The position numbers and the translations under genes were made by a program. DNA of 64,000 nt, from NCBI GenBank assembly GCA_964017195.1, contig OZ024887.1, forward strand, positions 61,488,811-61,552,810, given 5' to 3'. Positions 57,673 to 64,000 of this stretch are shown here, piece after piece (position 1 is the stretch's first letter; each line of letters starts with the position of its first letter). The stretch is from Siderastrea radians (lineage: Eukaryota; Cnidaria; Anthozoa; Scleractinia; Rhizangiidae). The notes under the pieces are model-generated. The model had not been told where the DNA came from. It ran no database searches and saw nothing but the letters and a program-made list of their open reading frames with translations.

Positions 57673-58699
57673 TATTTTGTTTTCAATATGTAGCGGCACC
57701 GTGCACACCACTGTAAACTGGGAATTTTTCCTTTTAAATGATACACCTGCAATAACACTCGCGGAGTGGTGGGAAACCATTGCTAAGTATCAATGACGAT
57801 GTAGATGATCAATCGAAGAAGCACTGGTGTAAATTATGTTGTCTAAGGACATTGCACTAGGTTGCAGCCAGTGCTTGAGCAATCCATCCTTGGAACTCAA
57901 GTTCTATAAGCTAACAATTCAACTGCCCACATGCTCTTACGCTTGTTTCCGAACAGCGCGCCACTGTCTACTTTAAAATTTTCAGAGTTCGCCACGGCGG
58001 TAGCACTCTATTAGGTTCAGGTCTAGCAAGACTGGAGTTTCAAACTTCGAGCTTAATCCAGTCGCGCCTAATTCAGGACGTTATTTAACCAAAACGTTTG
58101 TGGAGCAGTATGCAAATCCCTTTGAATACTGAAAATAATTTATTACTTGAGCTCGACAGGGGAAAAGAATCCGATTGAAACCAAGGCGTTCCACTACCAT
58201 GTAGAAAGGCAGGACCTGTTGCGCCTAAAAGCCTTGACGACCTAATCAGTGGCGTGTTAGATTCAAAAATAATTAATTGCGCTTTCGCTTTACCGATAAA
58301 GCAGTTTAGACAGTTAAGACTGGATTTCATACTATTGATCATAAATACAATGGAGTGGAAAAGAAAACAGTGTAAGTTATATACTTAATAAACTGTTATG
58401 CGTACCATAGGGTGCATGTCTAATGGTAAACAATTACCCTACGCACGGCTGGCCGAACAGCGGAACCTCGAGGGCAACTGTGACACTTGAAGGCAATTTT
58501 TCAGGCAGCATTTGCAGTGACATTGTTCTCTTATTAGGCGGCCGTCGTGCGCTAGCGCACGTCGCCGACTCAAAAAATGAAAGTTGCATTCCTTTTGCAT
58601 TCCTTTCGTCGTTCGTCGTTCGTCTTCGTCCGTCACTTGGACTTAGTCCTCTTGGTGTCGAGCGGCCAACAGAGTCAACTGCATATGAGGCTTACTGAA
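57673..58699. other. Unassigned intergenic spacer
   Basis: No recognisable gene. A GC-rich hairpin (GTGCGCTAGCGCAC) lies near 58548. Confidence 0.4.
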
Positions 58700-59560
58700 C
58701 AAGAATTTTCCATCTATGATCGCAAAAACTTTCAGGGAATTTATCGACGAACTACATTACAATTGCTGCAGACGTGTTAAATCATGTTTTTAAAGGGAAT
58801 ACGGTGACAGATTGTGACAGTACACAAAGGGCTAATTGCGCCAAGCAGGTCACCGAAGGCTAATGTTAAAAGCCTTGTTTACTTCTGTTTCTCAAGTAGT
58901 GGTGATTACGAAAAAATTAATGCTAGAGAGAAGTCTAATTCCGTTGTTTTGAGTATTGCTGCGTATGGAAGTTAAGTAAAGGTAAGCGTTTAAATTTTTA
59001 TGTCGCTGTTTTTGAGGACATTTGGTTTGGTAAGGGTCAGCGTTTACACAGGCTGGTGATTACTTGGGAATTGTCAGCGATGGTCAACATTCGTGCATAG
59101 GAATAGTTTCATGTCTCCACTATTTTCTTTAACATGACCTTTACTGAAGATGTTTGTATTTGAATTTTCCATCTATGATCACAGAAAACTTTAAGGAATG
59201 TATTGACGAAGTACATTACAATTGCTGCAGACGTGTTAAATCGTGTTTTTAAAGGGAGTACTTTAATGTAACTTGTTTTAATTCGCGTTGCATCCTCGGT
59301 CTCCAATGTGTGACCTTGGCACTTACAATTTGAAACTAACTTGGTACTGATAACATAAGAGATAAAAGGAAATATAATCCGAATCACGTGCAAGAACTGC
59401 GAACACTATAAATACGCCACATCGGCCGATCGATCGGACGTCCATAAGCACGCATCGAGAACAGTCATCTGTCACCGGCAATACGTTTACATATATTTAA
59501 TTCCTTACATACCGGAAGTGCAAATTGTCCATAACAGGTCACGGGAAACCAAGAACTACT
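58700..59560. repeat. Dispersed repeat, inverted copies 3 and 4
   Basis: 58700-59080 is the inverse of about 60-540 at the left window edge. 59155-59260 repeats its GAATTTTCCATCTATGATC part again, and 59480-59560 matches 540-620 inverted. The overlap of parts suggests a nested or tandemly duplicated element. Confidence 0.6.
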
Positions 59561-60850
59561 CAGTTAAGTTTTTGTTTTCCTTAGGAAAATGGGGGGGGGG
59601 GGGGAGGGGATTGGGGAGAGACTATCGGCCGCCTGTAAATTCTTCAGAATTTCTTGTTTTATGTCTGATATACCAACAAGACAGAAAGAGGTTTGTTGAT
59701 GACCCTCCAACTAATTTCTCTAACGCACACGTTTCATCGTGGTGAAAAGAAAACAGTCAGTGGCGATGACTACACGAGGCAACTTTACCCATGTAAATAC
59801 GAGGTTTCCCTGGGGAAAGTTGCATTTCCCCTTGTAATCGAATTAACCTCGGGAAAATTTACAAAGATAAGTTTTCATGGTGAATTAAGAATTGAGAACA
59901 ATGAAAGATGCCCCGAGCAAATTAAAGCCCTGTGTGGATTAAAGGACTGTTCGGTTTCCACGGGTAAAACTACCAATAAGAAGTCGAGCCTTCGCACACT
60001 TCACGTGCACTCTGTGCGTGAACAGCTAGTTGACCTAATTCACACGCACCGTCATCGTGTAAAAGGTTGAAGATGGCTTCCTCTCGAACAACGCTGCGAA
60101 TACTTTAAGTTTTAACGGAAACTGAGGTTTACAGTAGGTGTTATATTTACTTCTCAGGAAATGTAACTAGCCAAGGATTTGGAAATGGTTTCTTCGTCTT
60201 CTTATGTGGTTCGTAAAGAAAAAATCATTACGTATAAAAGAACTAAGCGTCACTTTAAAAGTAAGAAAAAATCATAAAACTAGCGGATTAATACGCAATG
60301 ATCTTTCAATTGTCCTTTTTTTCTCCTGCCATAGTTACCAAACTAGAAATATTCCCTGGGTACATGTAACCTTAATTACCCAAGTAAATAAAAACCCAGA
60401 TATCTAACCGGCAAAATTGTACTGGGGAAATCATGTTTACCTAGGGTGACGTAACCACGGCTAGTGTTGGTCACGGCATATTTGCGGCCTACATGACTAT
60501 AAAAATATAAGTTGTCTATTTGACTCGATTTAGTACGTTGTGATTTAAGAGCTGAGAAGCCAGGACCTGAAAGCTGAGTGACCTTTTTTGCACCACTGAT
60601 CAAGTGTTTCGTCCTATAAGCGCGCGCAAAACTCAAAATATAAAGCAGTGAGCCGATCAGATGGCGCGCTTGCTCGTTTCGGAGAGCCTTTTTTGACAGG
60701 AGTTTTGAGTGAAAAATTTAAGAAACCAATCTGACATTTTCTGTTTCGAATCAATTTTTGTCAGTAGTCATTTAATTTCGCTGGCGATGTGTAGCGGCAG
60801 TTCTCTTGACTAATTAGGAAACTGATTACTTTGTACTGCGGAAACCATGT
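59561..60850. other. Unassigned spacer with a poly-G tract
   Basis: A run of about 14 G at 59590. The 125-codon plus-strand frame 59693-60070 has no recognisable motif, and it overlaps a partly inverted segment (GTAAAT..GAGGTTT with AACCTCGGGAAAATTTAC), so it is probably not a gene. Confidence 0.4.
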
Positions 60851-60945
60851 TTACCGCAGTTCAAATACATGATTTCATATATTAATGTTCATTTATTCAC
60901 CATCTATGGGATAAATACGAACTCTCAATTGACCAGCTCCCAGTT

Positions 60946-61140
60946 GGCTTGATAGCTCAGTTGGTTAGAGCGTTGCACCGGTATCGCAGAGGTCATGGGT
61001 TCAATTCCCGGTCAAGCCTGAATTTTTTCAGGTTTCTTCTTTTCAACCGCTTAGGTTGAAACACCTTCACTGCGATGATCTTCACATAATTCTATCTTTA
61101 TCCGCAGTTCAAATGTATGATTTCATATATTAATGTTCAA
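60946..61140 (+). mobile_element. tRNA-derived SINE with tRNA-like head
   Basis: 60946-61018 folds like a tRNA: acceptor GGCTTGA/TCAAGCC, D arm GCTCAG..GAGC, A box TAGCTCAGTTGG and B box GGTTCAATTCC. The anticodon arm is poor (loop position 33 is C, not T), which argues against a working tRNA (GGT anticodon, Thr, if forced). It is followed by the hairpin CCTGAATTTTTTCAGG and a CCGCAGTTCAAATGTATGAT tail that also occurs upstream at 60855-60898, as in a SINE dimer. Confidence 0.65.
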
Positions 61141-61835
61141 AATATTACTTTGTTTGACGTTTGGGACAATTTTTCTTTTTCTACAGCTAAGAAAACGTAA
61201 TCGTATGAAAATGGTTATATTCCAGGTTCCTGATGTCCTCTTCTCCGAGACAAGTTTTGGTCTCTTGAGGATGCTGTCGCCGTTTTTTCACTAACACTGT
61301 CTAACACTAGTACTGTACTATCGTCATATAAAACTGGAATAACTCTTCTCGATGGTCGTTAAGAAACAGATAATATTTTTAATCTACAGGAAGGCAACTT
61401 TTGATTTGTTTTCAGACGCCATCTTGAACTCTACAGACTAAAAAGTTGCGCAGGATAGCGGTGGATCTTTCCGGACATTGCCTGGTACAATATTTAGTAA
61501 CAATTGGACCGGCAATAGAGCAATAATCAGTGTTTGGTTGGTTTTTATTAACTATCCAACATAAGGTTTATTCTACGTTTTCCTAGTTACACCACACCAT
61601 TGTACTGTTATAGTTATGAACGTGTCCTGCTTTCATTCAATTGAGATTGCTATATCAAATCAAATCAAATCAAAAGACCTTATTTCACGAGGGTAGCACG
61701 TGACAGTGGTGAACACTGTACTGATGACCCTGTGGGCCCTCTATATCTATATATCGATTTGGAGAAGTATACTAAAGATGATTAATGCGAGACTCGTGTA
61801 TTCAATTACAATCATTCAAAACTTCTTCACTGCAG
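61141..61835. other. Unassigned spacer
   Basis: Only a (TCAAA)n run near 61652-61672 stands out. No exon was found. Confidence 0.4.
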
Positions 61836-61841
61836 TTTATT
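61836..61841 (-). terminator. Polyadenylation signal AATAAA for the paralogue
   Basis: TTTATT on the plus strand, AATAAA on the minus strand, about 70 bases after the paralogue's stop codon. Confidence 0.45.
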
Positions 61842-61911
61842 TCATTGTCACTAATTCCGTTTCCTGTGAGAACTAATGGTTTATAGTTTTTCCAAGCGAC
61901 GGCTTTCTTGC

Positions 61912-64000
61912 TCAAAACCTCGGACGATACAGCCCCTCCCTGCGTTTAAATGATCGTTTTCCTGCTGCCTTTGTGGTGGGTGTTGTAGTGCTGACTGTGG
62001 TGACTGTAGTTGTGGATACTGTAGTCACCGGTGTAGCGGTGGTCGACAGAGGTTCGGGTTGACAGGAGGACGGACTAACGTAGGCTCCCTTCTCCTTTTC
62101 TTCCTCGTCATACAAATCTGACCAAGACACGAGGTTACCGAAACCTTCGTTGCATTTTCCTGCAAAGGATTCAATTTCTTGACTTGAGAGGACGCGATCC
62201 CACAAATTGACTTGAGTCATGAGGTATTTTGACCAGCCGGGAGTTGGGATTGCTACACCAAGCCGACATTCCTTTCGTACTCCCAAGAGATTGTTAGAAT
62301 TTCCATATGCAACTCTCTTTCCATCAAGGTACACCGACCAGACAGTTGTCTCGCTTGACAGCGAGACACACACTTGATGCCACTTTTGATCCTTCAGTAC
62401 ATTTACGTCTAGGCTGCAAATAGAAAAAGACGATAGAGTCTATGGTCTGCATTTCACTGAAATGTTTATTTGCATTTCATCCGGTCCTCAATTGACAACT
62501 GGGTAGATTCCGTGAGGCAATGTTGGAGCTTATTTACTGGAATTCCAGCCACACGTAATGTTTTAAAGAACAACCCATTAATTTTGCTCCACAAAAACGT
62601 TCTTTCACGGCTTGGATGAAAACGACATGTGCACCAAAAATTTGTTTCAGTTTGGATAAATTTTGCATTGTAAATGATTCAGCCGTGCTCATCGTCATCC
62701 ACGTCGGCATGGTGGACATTGGCCTCTCAATTTTGATACCACTTCGCGACTGCTACTAAAATTTCCTTGTGCCCGTGTTCGTCCACAAAAATGTGTGGCA
62801 ACGTAATGTTCTAATCTCCGTTCCTAGCGATCCTTTCTAATCTCCGTTCCTAGCGATTCCTTTTGTTTGTTTCCCTTCACTTCGAGGAAGACGCATGTCT
62901 CGGGGCGTAGGTTATCAAGGCGAAACACTTTCGTGCATATGAATGGCTATTGCCCTGATTGCCTACCCACATTCACCTGGGATGTCTGAACGTTGGAGTT
63001 AAGCTAACACAACTTAACTCAGTGTACCTATGGAATTGAGCATGTATGGGGGTGGGGGAGGCGGGGGATGGGGGTGGACTCTCTCATCCACTTTGCTTCT
63101 GTTGAACGTGATGATTATAATCGATCTTACCAAATTTCGAAACAACCACTTAATCGTATTTCCTAAACAGCCAACCAACTGCCAGAACACCAGATTTTAT
63201 CCTGTGACGCTCCTTGTCTTCTCTCTGTCTCTTTCATGAACATATTTTGTGGTCGTGTAGCACGTCCTAAGCACCTCATGCAATCCCAAGTCTTTCCTAA
63301 GTTCTCAACGAAAGTTTTATACAAACAAAATCAAAACCGTCCAACTATTTTGCATAGGTTAAATGTTCTGACATTTCCCGAGCTTCTTCGAAAGAAATTA
63401 AGGTAAAATAAAGACCAATAAAAACGTACCTTGGCTATAAAAATCGCTCAACTTTCCATTTGTCACCTTTGGACACTGAAATCGTACATATTTTGAGATT
63501 TTTTTTAACTCAATGATTGTGAGAGTTTCTCCGGTGAGTGCCAAACCAACGTGTTGTCAATTTCACTATTCAAATTAAAGCTGCCGAAACAACATGTCTA
63601 GGAAGGTATGTACGTTTTTTGAAATTTTAATGTTTTTTTTTAAAGAATTTGGCCTGATTATAATTATCCTATCACATTTAACTGACCATTAGTTAAACGA
63701 TTTACCTCTGTTCGACTGCGTTCATTCCCGGCTTCGAATAGTAGAATTCCAAGGAAAGGTCGTCACCAGCTGTCATCAAGGCAAGGCGTAACAGATATCC
63801 AGGATCTATCTGTATTAGATTTACTTTTGGCCTGTTTTCTGCTTGCGGTGCATCTAGGAGCTTTACCCACATGCAAGAACTGAGTTCTTTGCCGACAAAG
63901 ATCTTTCTTTTCCAGTAGAACCAATGAAAATCTGCCTTTAGATCATAAGACGCTGCAAACACAGACATAACACCTCTAGGAGTTAAAAACATGGCTGTAC
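61912..64000 (-). CDS. 3' end of a tandem paralogue: pentraxin/LamG-like domain, partial gene
   Basis: Two coding exons: 63952-63706 (247 nt) and 62413-61912 (stop included). They match the last two exons of the MACPF gene at 25.1-51.7 kb in sequence, in intron phase (acceptor phase 1, then phase 2 between them) and in landmarks: KELSSCMWVKL, KWHQVCV, VYLDGKRVAYG, VNLWDRVLSSQEI, GNLVSWSDL. The remainder of the gene, presumably with its own MACPF domain, lies beyond base 64000. The tail differs: a Thr/Ser-rich mucin-like segment (repeats of TTVST) followed by a basic end (KRSFKRRE). The gene is head-to-tail with its neighbour, 10.2 kb upstream of it on the same strand. Confidence 0.82.

Noticed and set aside
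59693..60070. 125-codon plus-strand frame as a gene
   Set aside because: No motif, no signal or splice support, and it overlaps an inverted segment.
60946..61018. A functional tRNA-Thr gene
   Set aside because: Base 33 of the anticodon loop is not T, the anticodon stem has mismatches, and the sequence continues into a repeated SINE tail.

Overview
The window is nuclear DNA from an animal, most likely an anthozoan cnidarian such as a stony coral. It is AT-rich, genes are split by GT-AG introns with conserved phases, and most of the sequence is old mobile DNA: Harbinger, THAP-type, Penelope-like, DIRS-like, non-LTR and SINE elements and many foldback MITEs. The main gene resembles the MACPF proteins that are often annotated in corals as 'perivitellin-2 67 kDa subunit-like'. 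The organism call rests on recognition, not on a database search.

Layout. 1-8.8 kb is repeat-only: a dispersed repeat, a large G-rich inverted repeat with a third copy (1.0-3.4 kb), about 14 copies of a ~112 bp tandem repeat (3.5-5.05 kb), a ~210 bp tandem repeat (6.4-6.9 kb) and a foldback element (7.95-8.14 kb). 8.85-12.05 kb is a 15 bp minisatellite with higher-order structure, interrupted by one MITE. 12,881-24,037 is one Harbinger element with matching termini and TAA target duplications; it holds a broken DDE transposase and a convergent Myb/SANT-like gene, and is swollen by nested insertions.

25.1-51.7 kb (minus strand) is a 17-exon gene whose exon phases all agree. It encodes a predicted secreted protein of about 1302 residues: signal peptide, acidic linker, helix, undescribed Cys-containing module, MACPF pore-forming domain, a Methyltransf_FA-like beta domain, a Cys-rich module and a C-terminal pentraxin/LamG-like domain with a basic tail. 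Its introns hold a THAP-type transposon, three copies of a palindromic unit (one split by a 5'-truncated LINE with a 12 bp target duplication), Penelope-like fragments, a TTAA-flanked MITE and half of a 1.4 kb repeat pair.

51.7-61.9 kb is intergenic: the second copy of that repeat, a DIRS-like RT fragment, microsatellites and a tRNA-derived SINE. 61.9-64.0 kb (minus strand) holds the last two exons of a paralogue with the same intron phase and a different, Thr-rich tail, so the locus is a head-to-tail array.

Function (inference): the domains suggest an extracellular protein that joins a recognition domain (pentraxin/LamG) to a membrane-perforating domain (MACPF), as in innate immunity or venom. 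The tandem copy fits a diversifying effector family.
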